Assembly (NCBI GenBank): GCA_017559995.1 | Contig: JAFYPP010000065.1 | Coordinates: 1 to 41,825, forward strand | Direction: 5' to 3' | DNA from: Clostridia bacterium | GTDB lineage: Bacteria; Bacillota; Clostridia; Oscillospirales; Butyricicoccaceae | Length of the DNA stretch: 41,825 nt | Shown here: positions 8,619-16,763 of the stretch, piece after piece | Layout: every line of letters begins with the position of its first letter | Position numbering within the stretch: the stretch's first letter is position 1 | Program-made: the position numbers and the translations under genes | Notes under the pieces: model-generated | The model's database searches: none | Told to the model about the DNA's origin: nothing | Seen by the model: only the letters and a program-made list of their open reading frames with translations

Positions 8619-9095
8619 ATGGCCGAGGAAAAAACCAACGTGATGCGTCTGCTGGAACAGGCAGGCGTGTCTTATGCCCCTCACGGTTATCCCCACGGCA
8701 AAGAACCGGTGGACGGCGTTACCGTGGCGGGCATTCTGGGCCGGGATCCCCAGCAGGTGTTCAAGACCCTGGTGACCCGGGGCGCCTCCGGCGGCTACCG
8801 GGTGTTCGTCATCCCTGCCGACGCCACCCTGGATCTCAAAAAAGCCGCCCGGGCGGCAGGGGAGAAGAGCGTGGAGATGATCCCCGTGGCCGATATCAAC
8901 AAGGTCACCGGCTATGTCCGGGGCGGATGCTCTCCCGTGGGCATGAAAAAGCCCTATCCCACCTTTGTGGAGGAGAGCGCCCAGCTGTGGGATACCATTC
9001 TGGTGTCCGCCGGGCGCATCGGCGCCCAGGTGGAACTGGCCTCCGATGATCTGCTGCCGCTGTGCGGCGGACAATATGCGGACCTGACGGTGTGA
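8619..9095 (+). CDS. ybaK: Cys-tRNA(Pro)/Cys-tRNA(Cys) deacylase, YbaK/EbsC family
   Basis: YbaK-type proteins hydrolyse cysteine mischarged on tRNA(Pro). The 158-residue product has the family fold signatures: TNVMRLLEQAGVSY at the N-terminus, the catalytic Lys49 in QQVFKTLV, VIPADATLDLKKAA, and the glycine-rich VRGGCSPVGMKKPYPTFVEE loop. Length is standard. It lies 4 bp downstream of the GntR regulator, with only a weak GGAGTGA site ahead of its ATG, suggesting coupled translation. Its stop codon is inside the terminator stem. The substrate preference within the YbaK/ProX superfamily cannot be fixed by eye. Confidence 0.9.
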   Translation: MAEEKTNVMRLLEQAGVSYAPHGYPHGKEPVDGVTVAGILGRDPQQVFKTLVTRGASGGYRVFVIPADATLDLKKAARAAGEKSVEMIPVADINKVTGYVRGGCSPVGMKKPYPTFVEESAQLWDTILVSAGRIGAQVELASDDLLPLCGGQYADLTV

Positions 9096-9112
9096 AAACA
9101 CCGTCTTTTTTT
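9086..9112 (+). terminator. Intrinsic terminator after ybaK
   Basis: Stem GACGGTGT / ACACCGTC with GAAA loop and seven T. It overlaps the last codons and stop of ybaK. Confidence 0.88.
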
Positions 9113-9118
9113 GCTTCT

Positions 9119-9139
9119 ATGGTTGACAGTATCAACCAT
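9119..9139 (+). promoter_or_regulatory. Candidate MarR operator (perfect inverted repeat)
   Basis: Arms ATGGTTGA (9119-9126) and TCAACCAT (9132-9139) are perfect inverses around the 5-bp spacer CAGTA. The left arm contains most of the -35 box of the marR-ABC promoter. MarR dimers classically bind such about 20-bp palindromes in their own promoters, so autorepression of this operon is the natural inference. Confidence 0.7.
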
Positions 9140-9151
9140 TGGGCGTTATAC
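9123..9151 (+). promoter_or_regulatory. Promoter of the marR-ABC exporter operon
   Basis: TTGACA (9123-9128), 17-bp spacer, TTATAC (9146-9151), with TATACT two bases further as an alternative -10. The -35 is embedded in the inverted repeat. Confidence 0.78.
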
Positions 9152-9174
9152 TAAACAATGGAGATGATATACCT

Positions 9175-9651
9175 ATGAATAATATTCGACTTTGTTTCCG
9201 TAAGATCAACCGCTGGGCCCAGGGTTACGTGGCCCGACGCACCAAGGATACCGGCCTGACCCCCTCCCAGATCCAGGCCCTGCGGCATATCGGTTACCAC
9301 AAGACCCTCAGCCAGCAGGAACTGGTGGAAGATATGGGCGTGGACAAGGCCGCCGTCACCCGTCTGGTGGCCGGTCTGGAGGAGCGGGGCTACGTCACCC
9401 GCACCACCGACCCCAAAGACGGCCGTGCCAAGGTCATCCAGGCCACCGATGCCGCCCTGCAGGTGAAGGACGACGTGATCGCCCTGGAGGAGGCCTATTA
9501 CAACTGGCTGCTGGAAGGACTCACCGCGGAGCAGCGTGAGGCCTTTTCCCAGGCGCTGGAGATCCTGCTGGCCCGTGCCCGTGAGGGCCGCCGCAGCTGT
9601 TACAGCCAGCTGGATACCCGTCGGGAACAGGAGGACGACGCATGCAACTGA
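9175..9651 (+). CDS. MarR family transcriptional regulator
   Basis: A 158-residue winged-helix protein. The DNA-binding core runs from LTPSQIQALRHIGYHKTLSQQELVEDM through DKAAVTRLVAGLEERGYVTR and the wing DPKDGRAKVI, with flanking dimerisation helices. Start ATG 9175 was chosen because GGAGATGATATACCT precedes it; an in-frame start at 9139 would fall in the promoter. The gene overlaps the first ABC gene by 10 bp, so regulator and exporter are made together. By analogy with MarR-ABC pairs, a substrate of the pump probably relieves repression. Confidence 0.93.
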   Translation: MNNIRLCFRKINRWAQGYVARRTKDTGLTPSQIQALRHIGYHKTLSQQELVEDMGVDKAAVTRLVAGLEERGYVTRTTDPKDGRAKVIQATDAALQVKDDVIALEEAYYNWLLEGLTAEQREAFSQALEILLARAREGRRSCYSQLDTRREQEDDACN

Positions 9652-11354
9652 TCTTCCGCTACGTGCGGCCCTACCTGAAGCGCATGAGCCTTGGCCTGCT
9701 CATCAAGTTTCTGGGCACCATCATGGACCTGTTTCTGCCCGCCATTCTGGCCCACATCATCGACGAGGTCGTGCCGCTGAAAGACCTGGGACTGGTGATC
9801 CGCTGGGGCGTGCTCATGCTGATCTGCTCCTTCCTGGCCATTTTGGGCAACGTCATCGCCAACCGAATGGCGGCGTGGGTAGCCCGGGAAACCACCCGGC
9901 GGCTGCGCCACGACCTGTTCCGCAAGATCTCTTATCTGTCCAACCGGCAGATCGACGGCTTTACCGTTCCCAGCCTGATCTCCCGTATGACCACCGATAC
10001 CTACAACATCCACCGCATGGTGGGCATGATGCAGCGCATCGGTATCCGCGCGCCCATTCTGGTGGTGGGCGGCGTGGCCGTTACCATCACTTTGGATCCC
10101 GTGCTGGCGCTGGTGCTCACCTGTATGCTGCCCATCATCGGCATCGTGGTGTATCTGGTGTCCCGCCGCTCCATCCCCCTGTTTGACCAGCTGCAGAAGT
10201 CAGTGGACACCATGGTCCGTGTGGTGCGGGAAAACGCCTCCGGCGTCCGCGTCATCAAGGCCCTGTCCCGTTCCGAAGGCGAAAAGACCCGCTTTGAAGG
10301 GGTCAACCGCAAGGTCATGCAGAACGAAAACCGTGCCAATATGGTCATGGCCTTCAGCAAGCCCGCCATGAACCTCACCCTCAATCTGGGTCTGGTGCTG
10401 GTGGTGCTGGTGGGCGCCCACCGGGTGAATGCCGGCCTGTGCGGCCCGGGCACCATCACCGCCTTTTTGACCTATTTCACCATCATCCTCAACGCCATGA
10501 TGTCCATCACCCGCGTGCTCACCATGTGGAGCAAGGCGCTGGCCTCCGCCGAGCGTGTGGAGCAGGTGCTGAGCACCGAGGACGACCTCATCCCCCAGGC
10601 CATGGAGGCCCGGGAGGAATCCGCCCACATCGTGTTTGAAAACGTGCGTTTTTCCTACAACGGCAAGGAAAGCAATCTGGAGGACATCAGCTTTTCTCTG
10701 GAAAAGGGCCAGAGCCTGGGCATCATCGGCCCCACCGGTTCGGGCAAAAGCACCCTGGCCGGTCTGCTCATGCGGTTCTATGACGTGAACGGGGGCAGCA
10801 TCCGGGTCGACGGCAGGGACGTTCGTTCCTACGACCTGAAGGCCCTGCGGGACAAGTTCGGCGTGGTGTTCCAGAACGATATCCTGTTCAAAAAATCCAT
10901 CGGCGAAAACATCCGCATCGGCCGTCAGCTGGAGATGAGCCGGCTGGAAAAGGCGGCAAAGGACGCCCAGGCGGCCTTCTTCATCGAAGAAACCGGCGGC
11001 ATGGACGCCTCCCTGGAGGCCCGCGGTGTCAACCTGTCGGGCGGACAGAAGCAGCGCCTGCTCATCGCCCGCGCCCTGGCCGGACGGCCGGATATCCTCA
11101 TTCTGGACGACAGTTCTTCGGCCCTGGACTACCAGACCGATGCCCGCCTGCGGCAGACCATACGGCAGGATTACGGCGATACCACCACCGTGATCATCGC
11201 CCAGCGTGTGTCGTCGGTGAAAAACTGTGATAAGATCCTGGTGCTGGAAGAGGGCCGTATGTCCGGCCTTGGCACCCACGAGGAACTGATGCAGACCTGC
11301 GGCCTCTACCGGGAGATCAGCAAGCTGCAGATGGGAGAGGGGGCGGAAGCATGA
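9642..11354 (+). CDS. ABC exporter half, permease-ATPase fusion with a degenerate catalytic site
   Basis: 570 residues: six membrane helices (about 1-310), then an ATPase domain. Walker A GPTGSGKS has Lys369, the signature is a canonical LSGGQKQR, and Walker B ends LDD, with Asp489 followed by Asp490 where active ATPases carry the catalytic Glu. That Glu-to-Asp change marks the degenerate half of heterodimeric exporters such as TM287/288 and BmrCD. The partner gene overlaps by 4 bp and has the complementary changes, so the two form one transporter. Export of drugs, lipids or peptides is the family role; the substrate is unknown. It starts inside the marR gene end. Confidence 0.93.
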   Translation: MQLIFRYVRPYLKRMSLGLLIKFLGTIMDLFLPAILAHIIDEVVPLKDLGLVIRWGVLMLICSFLAILGNVIANRMAAWVARETTRRLRHDLFRKISYLSNRQIDGFTVPSLISRMTTDTYNIHRMVGMMQRIGIRAPILVVGGVAVTITLDPVLALVLTCMLPIIGIVVYLVSRRSIPLFDQLQKSVDTMVRVVRENASGVRVIKALSRSEGEKTRFEGVNRKVMQNENRANMVMAFSKPAMNLTLNLGLVLVVLVGAHRVNAGLCGPGTITAFLTYFTIILNAMMSITRVLTMWSKALASAERVEQVLSTEDDLIPQAMEAREESAHIVFENVRFSYNGKESNLEDISFSLEKGQSLGIIGPTGSGKSTLAGLLMRFYDVNGGSIRVDGRDVRSYDLKALRDKFGVVFQNDILFKKSIGENIRIGRQLEMSRLEKAAKDAQAAFFIEETGGMDASLEARGVNLSGGQKQRLLIARALAGRPDILILDDSSSALDYQTDARLRQTIRQDYGDTTTVIIAQRVSSVKNCDKILVLEEGRMSGLGTHEELMQTCGLYREISKLQMGEGAEA

Positions 11355-13093
11355 AACAGAGCAAGAGCCGTACCGTCCTCCGCCTGATGAAATACATGAT
11401 GAACCACGCCTGGGGCCTGCTTTTGGCGGTGTGCCTCACCGTGGGCTCCAATATGTTCGCCCTGTTGGGTCCCAAACTGTCAGGCAAGGCCATCGACGCC
11501 ATCGAGCCGGGCGCCGGTCTGGTGAACTTCCAGACGGTGTACCGCTTTGCCATGCTGATGGCGGTGTTCTTTGTGGCCTCTGCCGTGATGGACTACGCCC
11601 TCAACGTGCTGATGATCACCATCTCCCGCAAGATCACCTACCGTATGCGGCGGGATATCTTCAACCGGCTGGCCGATATGCCGGTGGGCTATTTTGATAC
11701 CCATGCCACCGGCGACATCATCAGCCGCATCTCCTACGATACCGATACCATCAACGCCTCTTTGAGCACCGACGTGGTGCAGATCTTTGCCAGCGTCATC
11801 ACCATCGTGGTGTCCCTGGCGGAGATGCTGTCCATCCAGGCCAGCCTGGTGGCGGTGTTCCTCATCACCGTGCCCCTGTCGGTGATCATCACCCGCATCA
11901 TCACCAAAAAGACCCACGCCCTGTTCCGCCTGCGCTCCCGCAAACTGGGCGAGCTCAACGGCTTCGTGGAGGAGATGATCTCCGGCCAGAAGACCCTGAA
12001 GGCCTATAACCAGGAGGACAACACCCTGGACGAGCTGGACGACATCAACGGTCAGGCGGTAGAGGCCTATTACCAGTCGGAGTACCAGACCGCCATGATG
12101 GGCCCCTCGGTGAACTTCATCCACAACCTGTCCATGACCCTGGTGTCGGTGTTCGGCACCATGCTGCACATGGCGGGTAAAATGTCGGTGGGCGACATCG
12201 GCGCCTTCGTGCTGTACAGCCGGAAGTTCTCCGGCCCCATCCGTGAGATCGCCGACATCTTCAACGAACTGCAGTCCGCCGTGGCCGCCGCCGAGCGTGT
12301 GTTCCGCATCATCGACGAGCCGCTGGAGCCTGCCGACGCCCAAGATGCCCGCACCCTCACCGACGTGCAGGGCCACGTGGAACTGGAAAACGTGGACTTT
12401 GGCTATCTGCCCGACCGCACCATCCTGAAGAACTTCTCTCTGGAGGCCAAGCCCGGCCAGCTCATCGCCATCGTCGGCCCCACCGGCGCCGGCAAGACCA
12501 CCCTCATCAACCTGCTCATGCGGTTTTACGACCTGCAGGAGGGCACCATCCGGGTGGACGGCAAGGATCAGCTGACCCTCACCCGTTCCAGCCTGCGGCT
12601 GGCCTATTCCATGGTGCTGCAGGACACCTGGCTGTTCTACGGCACCATCTACGACAACATCGCCTACGGACGGCCCGACGCCACCCGGGAAGAGGTGGAG
12701 GCCGCCGCCAAGGCCGCCCACATCCACAACTTCATCACCCGGCTGCCCCAGGGCTACGATACCATTCTGACCGACGACGCCGCCAACATCTCCAAGGGCC
12801 AGAAGCAGCTGCTGACCATCGCCCGTGCCATGCTCATGGACACCCCCATGCTGATTCTGGACGAGGCCACTTCCAACGTGGACACCCGTACCGAAATGGT
12901 GGTGCAGCAGGCCATGCGGGAACTGATGCGCGGCAAGACCTGCTTCGTGGTGGCCCACCGCCTGTCCACCATCCAATCTGCCGACAACATTCTGGTGGTA
13001 CGGGACGGCAACGTGGTGGAGTCCGGCACCCACGACAGCCTCATGGCGCGAAAGGGCTTTTACTGGGAACTGTACCAGGCCCAGTTCGCCTGA
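11351..13093 (+). CDS. ABC exporter half, permease-ATPase fusion with the active Walker B
   Basis: 580 residues with six membrane helices and an ATPase domain. Walker A is GPTGAGKT. The signature is the non-canonical ISKGQKQ (residues 480-486, Lys482 in place of a Gly). Walker B is canonical LDEATS with catalytic Glu505, followed later by AHRLST with the switch His. Combined with the partner, the normal LSGGQ of the first half completes an active site here. The non-canonical signature completes the degenerate site there, the textbook asymmetric exporter. ATGA overlap with the preceding gene implies coupled translation. A terminator follows. Confidence 0.94.
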   Translation: MKQSKSRTVLRLMKYMMNHAWGLLLAVCLTVGSNMFALLGPKLSGKAIDAIEPGAGLVNFQTVYRFAMLMAVFFVASAVMDYALNVLMITISRKITYRMRRDIFNRLADMPVGYFDTHATGDIISRISYDTDTINASLSTDVVQIFASVITIVVSLAEMLSIQASLVAVFLITVPLSVIITRIITKKTHALFRLRSRKLGELNGFVEEMISGQKTLKAYNQEDNTLDELDDINGQAVEAYYQSEYQTAMMGPSVNFIHNLSMTLVSVFGTMLHMAGKMSVGDIGAFVLYSRKFSGPIREIADIFNELQSAVAAAERVFRIIDEPLEPADAQDARTLTDVQGHVELENVDFGYLPDRTILKNFSLEAKPGQLIAIVGPTGAGKTTLINLLMRFYDLQEGTIRVDGKDQLTLTRSSLRLAYSMVLQDTWLFYGTIYDNIAYGRPDATREEVEAAAKAAHIHNFITRLPQGYDTILTDDAANISKGQKQLLTIARAMLMDTPMLILDEATSNVDTRTEMVVQQAMRELMRGKTCFVVAHRLSTIQSADNILVVRDGNVVESGTHDSLMARKGFYWELYQAQFA

Positions 13094-13107
13094 TCAAAAA
13101 CTTCCAG

Positions 13108-13136
13108 AAAAAGGACGGGATATCCCGTCCTTTTTT
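13108..13136 (+). terminator. Intrinsic terminator after the ABC exporter operon
   Basis: Stem AAGGACGGG / CCCGTCCTT around ATAT, with a six-T tail. Confidence 0.92.
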
Positions 13137-13179
13137 GCGTACGATAGAAGAAAATCCGTGATGAGAGGACGTGTGCGCC

Positions 13180-13539
13180 ATGGTGATCGTCGGTTTGGCC
13201 CGGGAGGGGGACCGTCCGTGGGTGGAAAAGCTGCTGCACCGCCGCCGGATGAAAGCCCGGGTGGCCCGGGAAGGGGAGCCCTGGGATATTTTCGTGGACG
13301 GTCAGGGCAACGTACGGGGCGGCGGACAGATCGTCACCTGCGGTCTGGAAGGCCACTGTACTCTGACGGCCTCTTCGCTGCTGCAGCCGGGCGGTATGGC
13401 CACCCTCCAGCGGTTCATGCACACTCTGGACGGTCGGGAGATCCCGCCCCGGGAAGTATCTCTGGGCGGTCTGGAAGGCCCGGTGGGACAGAAGCTCACC
13501 GCGGCGGCCCTGCTTTTGCTGCTGGGATGGGAAAATTGA
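13180..13539 (+). CDS. Small protein of unknown function
   Basis: I do not recognise this 119-residue protein. It is soluble, with a basic stretch HRRRMKARVAR near residue 22, a central GGGQIVTCGLEGHCTLTASSL, and QRFMHTLDGREIPPRE followed by a hydrophobic helix KLTAAALLLLLGW at the C-terminus. The middle part resembles small clostridial proteins I have seen with a TYG...TVSLSS-QREL-LDGR pattern, but I cannot name a family. Start ATG 13180 is favoured because AGAGG lies about 10 bases upstream; a GTG at 13171 is too close to that site. The overlapping frame at 13158 is read as a shadow. Confidence 0.6.
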   Translation: MVIVGLAREGDRPWVEKLLHRRRMKARVAREGEPWDIFVDGQGNVRGGGQIVTCGLEGHCTLTASSLLQPGGMATLQRFMHTLDGREIPPREVSLGGLEGPVGQKLTAAALLLLLGWEN

Positions 13540-13540
13540 T

Positions 13541-13569
13541 TTGCAATTGCGGTACGGCGGGGGTATAAT
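13541..13569 (+). promoter_or_regulatory. Promoter of the serine hydrolase gene
   Basis: TTGCAA (13541-13546), exactly 17 bp, then a consensus TATAAT (13564-13569). It begins immediately after the preceding stop codon. Confidence 0.85.
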
Positions 13570-13607
13570 GCCTGTGATATCTTTGATTTACAGGAGGCAG
13601 GAACCCT

Positions 13608-14609
13608 ATGAAGATCCTGAATACTTCTTTTGACACCCTTCCCGTCAAGGAACTGATGGAAAAGCACGGCATCCCCGGCTGCACGCTGGCCGTCATCCGT
13701 GAGGGCGAAGTGGTGTATTCCAACGCCTACGGCGTCCGCAACGAGCAGGGAACCCCCATGGCCGAAGGCGTTCTGTTTGAGTGCGCCTCTCTCACCAAGT
13801 CGCTGTTCGCCCTGCTGGCCATGCAGGAGGTGCAGGCCGGCAAGATCGATCTGGACGCCCCCATCGCCCCCCTGCTGAAGGAGGAGCCCTGGTCCAACGA
13901 TCCCCGTTTTATGACCATCACCCCCCGGCAGTGCCTCAGCCACGGCACCGGCCTCCCCAACTGGCAGGCCAAGCCCATGGATATGCACTTTGATCCCGGC
14001 ACCAGGTACAGCTATTCCGGCGAGGGCTATTTCCTGCTGCAGAAGCTCATCGAGCAGATCGAGGGCAAAAACATGAACGAGCTGTTCAAAGAGCGCTTTT
14101 ACGGCAAGTACGGCATGGAAAGTTCCACCGCCTACTGGACGCCCGCGGTAGGCGCCGCCTTTTCCGTGGGCTTTGCCAAGGACGGCGCCGTGCGCAAGGT
14201 GCGCAATTCCCGCAGAGTTTCCGGCAACGCTCCCGAACCCAACGCCGCCTGGTCCCTGTATTCCTACGCCGCCGATTACGCCCGTTTCCTGTGCGGCGTC
14301 ATGACCGACCGCGGCGGTCTGTCCGAGGCGGTCTTTGCCGAGATGACCAAGGCCCAGAACAACGCCGACGGGAACGTGGACTGGGGCCTGGGCTTCGGTA
14401 TCCCCAAGGCCGACCCCAACGTGCTGTGGCACTGGGGCGACAACGACGGCTTCAAGTCCTTTGCCATTTGGGACAAGACCACCCGGGAGGGTGCTGTCGT
14501 CACCACCAACAGCGACAACGGCATGGAGTTCTATATGGAACTGCTGAAGGGCCTCACCGACGGCACCTTCTTTGACGGCATCGCCGCTTTCATCCGCGGC
14601 GCGGAATAA
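13608..14609 (+). CDS. Serine hydrolase of the beta-lactamase / class C family (PF00144 type)
   Basis: 333 residues with the PF00144 active-site triad: Ser61-Leu-Thr-Lys64 (SxxK) in ECASLTKSLFAL, Tyr136-Ser-Gly138 in place of YxN within YSYSGEGYFLLQKLIE, and His275-Trp-Gly277 in the KTG position. No signal peptide or membrane segment is visible, so it appears cytoplasmic, which argues for an esterase, transpeptidase-like or peptidase role rather than secreted antibiotic resistance. Family members include EstB-type esterases, D-aminopeptidases and AmpC; the substrate cannot be inferred. The gene has a strong promoter, an AGGAGG ribosome site and a terminator of its own. Confidence 0.88.
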   Translation: MKILNTSFDTLPVKELMEKHGIPGCTLAVIREGEVVYSNAYGVRNEQGTPMAEGVLFECASLTKSLFALLAMQEVQAGKIDLDAPIAPLLKEEPWSNDPRFMTITPRQCLSHGTGLPNWQAKPMDMHFDPGTRYSYSGEGYFLLQKLIEQIEGKNMNELFKERFYGKYGMESSTAYWTPAVGAAFSVGFAKDGAVRKVRNSRRVSGNAPEPNAAWSLYSYAADYARFLCGVMTDRGGLSEAVFAEMTKAQNNADGNVDWGLGFGIPKADPNVLWHWGDNDGFKSFAIWDKTTREGAVVTTNSDNGMEFYMELLKGLTDGTFFDGIAAFIRGAE

Positions 14610-14622
14610 CCGCAAACAAAAT

Positions 14623-14652
14623 AGCACCCCCGGCGGGGGTGCTTTTCTTTTT
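14623..14652. terminator. Bidirectional terminator between the serine hydrolase and AEC genes
   Basis: Stem AGCACCCCC / GGGGGTGCT with a GGC loop, followed by TTTTCTTTTTT. The minus-strand side has a weaker T-rich tail. Confidence 0.85.
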
Positions 14653-14654
14653 TG

Positions 14655-15605
14655 TTACAACAGGCCGAAGGTCCGCAGAAGGAAGATCCATCCGGTGATG
14701 GTCACCGATGCCAGCAGGGTGGCCAGCACCACGATACCGTTGGCCAGTACATGGTCGTTGCCCATCTGCTTGGCCATGATGTATCCGCTGGGGGTGGAAG
14801 GAGAGCCGAGCATGATGAGGATGGCCATCAGCTGGGCGTCCCGGAATCCCAGCCAGATCGCCGCCGGCAGGAAGATGGCAGGCAGCACCACCAGCTTGAT
14901 GAGCACCGCCGTGACGGTGGGCTTTGCTTTTTTCAAAGCGTCGCCCCAGACGAAGGCGGCACCGATGGCCAGCAGCGCCAGCGGCGTGGCCAGATTGGAC
15001 AGCATGGACAGGGTCTTTTCCGCCATGGCGGGAATGGGGATCTGCAGGATGGCGAAGGGGGCACCCAGGAAGATACCGATGAGGATGGGGTTCTTCAGCA
15101 CGTTCAGCACCACGTTTTTCATGCGGGCGCCGTCCAGTTTTCCGCCGCCGCCGGCCTCCAGCACCAGGATCACCACGGCGAAAATATTATACAGCGGCAC
15201 CGACGCCAAAATCATCAGCGGCGCGTAGCCGGCGTTGCCGTAGACGTTGGTGATGAGGGCGATGCCCAGCACCGCCGCGCTGGAGCGGTAAGCGCCCTGA
15301 ACGAAGGCGCCCACCTGGGTCTTGTCCTTCATCAGCGCCTTGGTGAGGCCCCAGATGCCCAGAATGGAGATGAGGGTCACCACAAAGCCGTACAGCACGA
15401 ACTTGCCGTCCAGCAGCTGGGAGGGATCCATCTCGGCGATGTCCAGAAAGAGCATACAGGGCAGAGCCACCTTGAACACCAGTTTGTCGGCCACCTTGGT
15501 GAAGCCTTCGGTGAGGAAACCCTTCCGTTTGAGCAGCCAGCCCAGCACCATCACGGCAAACACCGGCAGGGTGGCGTTGAGGCTGTAGATAAAATTGTTC
15601 AGCAT
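14655..15605 (-). CDS. AEC (auxin efflux carrier) family transporter, copy 2
   Basis: 316 residues with about ten membrane helices in two five-helix halves. The N-terminal LNATLPVFAVMVLGWLLKRKGFL and the crossover region with FRDAQLMAILIMLGSPSTPSGYIMAKQMG are typical of AEC proteins such as MdcF, which move carboxylates like malonate. It begins 12 bp after the end of the upstream AEC gene, with AAGGCGA as ribosome site. It has the same length as that gene and shares long identical stretches with it, so the pair is a tandem duplication in one operon. Substrate unknown. Confidence 0.92.
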   Translation of the reverse strand: MLNNFIYSLNATLPVFAVMVLGWLLKRKGFLTEGFTKVADKLVFKVALPCMLFLDIAEMDPSQLLDGKFVLYGFVVTLISILGIWGLTKALMKDKTQVGAFVQGAYRSSAAVLGIALITNVYGNAGYAPLMILASVPLYNIFAVVILVLEAGGGGKLDGARMKNVVLNVLKNPILIGIFLGAPFAILQIPIPAMAEKTLSMLSNLATPLALLAIGAAFVWGDALKKAKPTVTAVLIKLVVLPAIFLPAAIWLGFRDAQLMAILIMLGSPSTPSGYIMAKQMGNDHVLANGIVVLATLLASVTITGWIFLLRTFGLL

Positions 15606-15617
15606 ACGTTCGCCTTC

Positions 15618-16568
15618 TTATATCAGAGTCAGAGTGCGCAGCAAAAAGATCCATCCGGTCACCGTCACGGCGGACAGCAGGGTGGTCACCGCCACGATGC
15701 CGTTGGCAAGGGTGGCGTCGTTGCCCATATTCTGGGCCATGATGTAGGAACTCACCGCCGAGGGCGTTCCCGACAGCACCAGCAGCGCCACCAGTGCCTC
15801 CCCACGGAATCCCAGCGCCGCGCCGGGCAGCACCATCAGGGCAGGCAGCACCACCAGTTTCAAAAAGGAAGCGCCCAGAGTGGGGCCTTTTTTCTCCAGA
15901 GCGGCCTGCCAGCGGAAGTCGGCGCCGATGACGATCAGCGACAGGGGAGAGGCCAGGTTGCCCAGCATGGACAGCGCCTTGTCCGCCGCCGCCGGCACGG
16001 GCAGGGCAAACAGGGCAAAGGGCAGACCCAGCAGGACGCCCCACAGGATGGGGTTTTTGGCGACGCCCTTGAGGGCGCCCGTCAGCCGGGCACGGTCCAG
16101 CTTTCCGCCGCCGCCGGCCTCCAGACTGAGGATGACCACCGACAGCACGTTATACAGGGGCACCGCCGCCAAAATGATCAGCGGGGCATAGGTACGGCTG
16201 CCGCAGATGCTCTCCAGCAGTACGGTGCCCAGCAGGGCGGTGTTGCCGCGGAAGGCGCCCTGGGCAAAAGCGCCCACCAGGGTCTTGTCCCGCAGCAGTT
16301 TACGGGCCAGCAGCCAGAACAGCAGCACGGTAGCCAGCGTCCCGGCGAAGGCAAAGGCCAGAAATCCGCCGTCGGTCAGGTCGGACGGCCGCATGGCGGT
16401 CATCTGCCGCAGCAGCATGGCGGGCAGGCACAGGCGGAATACCAGCTTGTTGCCCACCTTGCAGAACTCCTCGGTGAGGAACCCCCACCGCCGCAGCAGC
16501 CAGCCCAGCACCATCACGGCAAACACCGGCAGGGTGGCATTGATACTGAACAGAAAATCGGTAAGCAT
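15618..16568 (-). CDS. AEC (auxin efflux carrier) family transporter, copy 1
   Basis: 316 residues from the ATG at 16568, chosen because GGAGAG sits 6 bases upstream and because the product then aligns end to end with the neighbouring paralogue. It opens LTDFLFSINATLPVFAVMVL, and the C-terminal ANGIVAVTTLLSAVTVTGWIFLLRTL closely mirrors the other copy. About ten membrane helices. It is the promoter-proximal gene of the two-gene operon. Two carriers could form different substrate specificities or a heteromer; nothing in the sequence settles this. Confidence 0.92.
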   Translation of the reverse strand: MLTDFLFSINATLPVFAVMVLGWLLRRWGFLTEEFCKVGNKLVFRLCLPAMLLRQMTAMRPSDLTDGGFLAFAFAGTLATVLLFWLLARKLLRDKTLVGAFAQGAFRGNTALLGTVLLESICGSRTYAPLIILAAVPLYNVLSVVILSLEAGGGGKLDRARLTGALKGVAKNPILWGVLLGLPFALFALPVPAAADKALSMLGNLASPLSLIVIGADFRWQAALEKKGPTLGASFLKLVVLPALMVLPGAALGFRGEALVALLVLSGTPSAVSSYIMAQNMGNDATLANGIVAVTTLLSAVTVTGWIFLLRTLTLI

Positions 16569-16616
16569 AGAACTCTCCAATACCGGGAACTTTTTTGAAA
16601 AACTCCGGTCTAACCC

Positions 16617-16645
16617 ATCATAGCATAGGGGCAACGGAATGTAAA
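16617..16645 (-). promoter_or_regulatory. Promoter of the AEC operon
   Basis: On the minus strand TTTACA (16645-16640), 17-bp spacer, TATGAT (16622-16617). Confidence 0.72.
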
Positions 16646-16700
16646 ATATGATTTTTTAGGAATTTTTCGGGAAAAACCTGTAGCACTGCCTGTGGAACTG

Positions 16701-16709
16701 TGCTATACT
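16701..16709 (+). promoter_or_regulatory. Extended -10 promoter of the LCP gene
   Basis: TGC followed by TATACT (16704-16709) is an extended -10. The -35 region (TAGCAC at 16681) is weak. Confidence 0.55.
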
Positions 16710-16763
16710 ATTTAGACAAAAGTTGCAGAAGACCGTTTTTGTGTATACAACAGGAGAATGATT

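Noticed and set aside
13608..14609. An antibiotic-resistance beta-lactamase
   Set aside because: The SxxK-YxG-HxG set matches PF00144 hydrolases in general, but there is no export signal and no AmpC-specific YAN/KTG pair.
14652..16598. A 648-codon plus-strand frame opposite the two AEC genes
   Set aside because: The translated string is Gln/His/Gly-rich and repeats itself only because the two AEC genes below it are duplicates.
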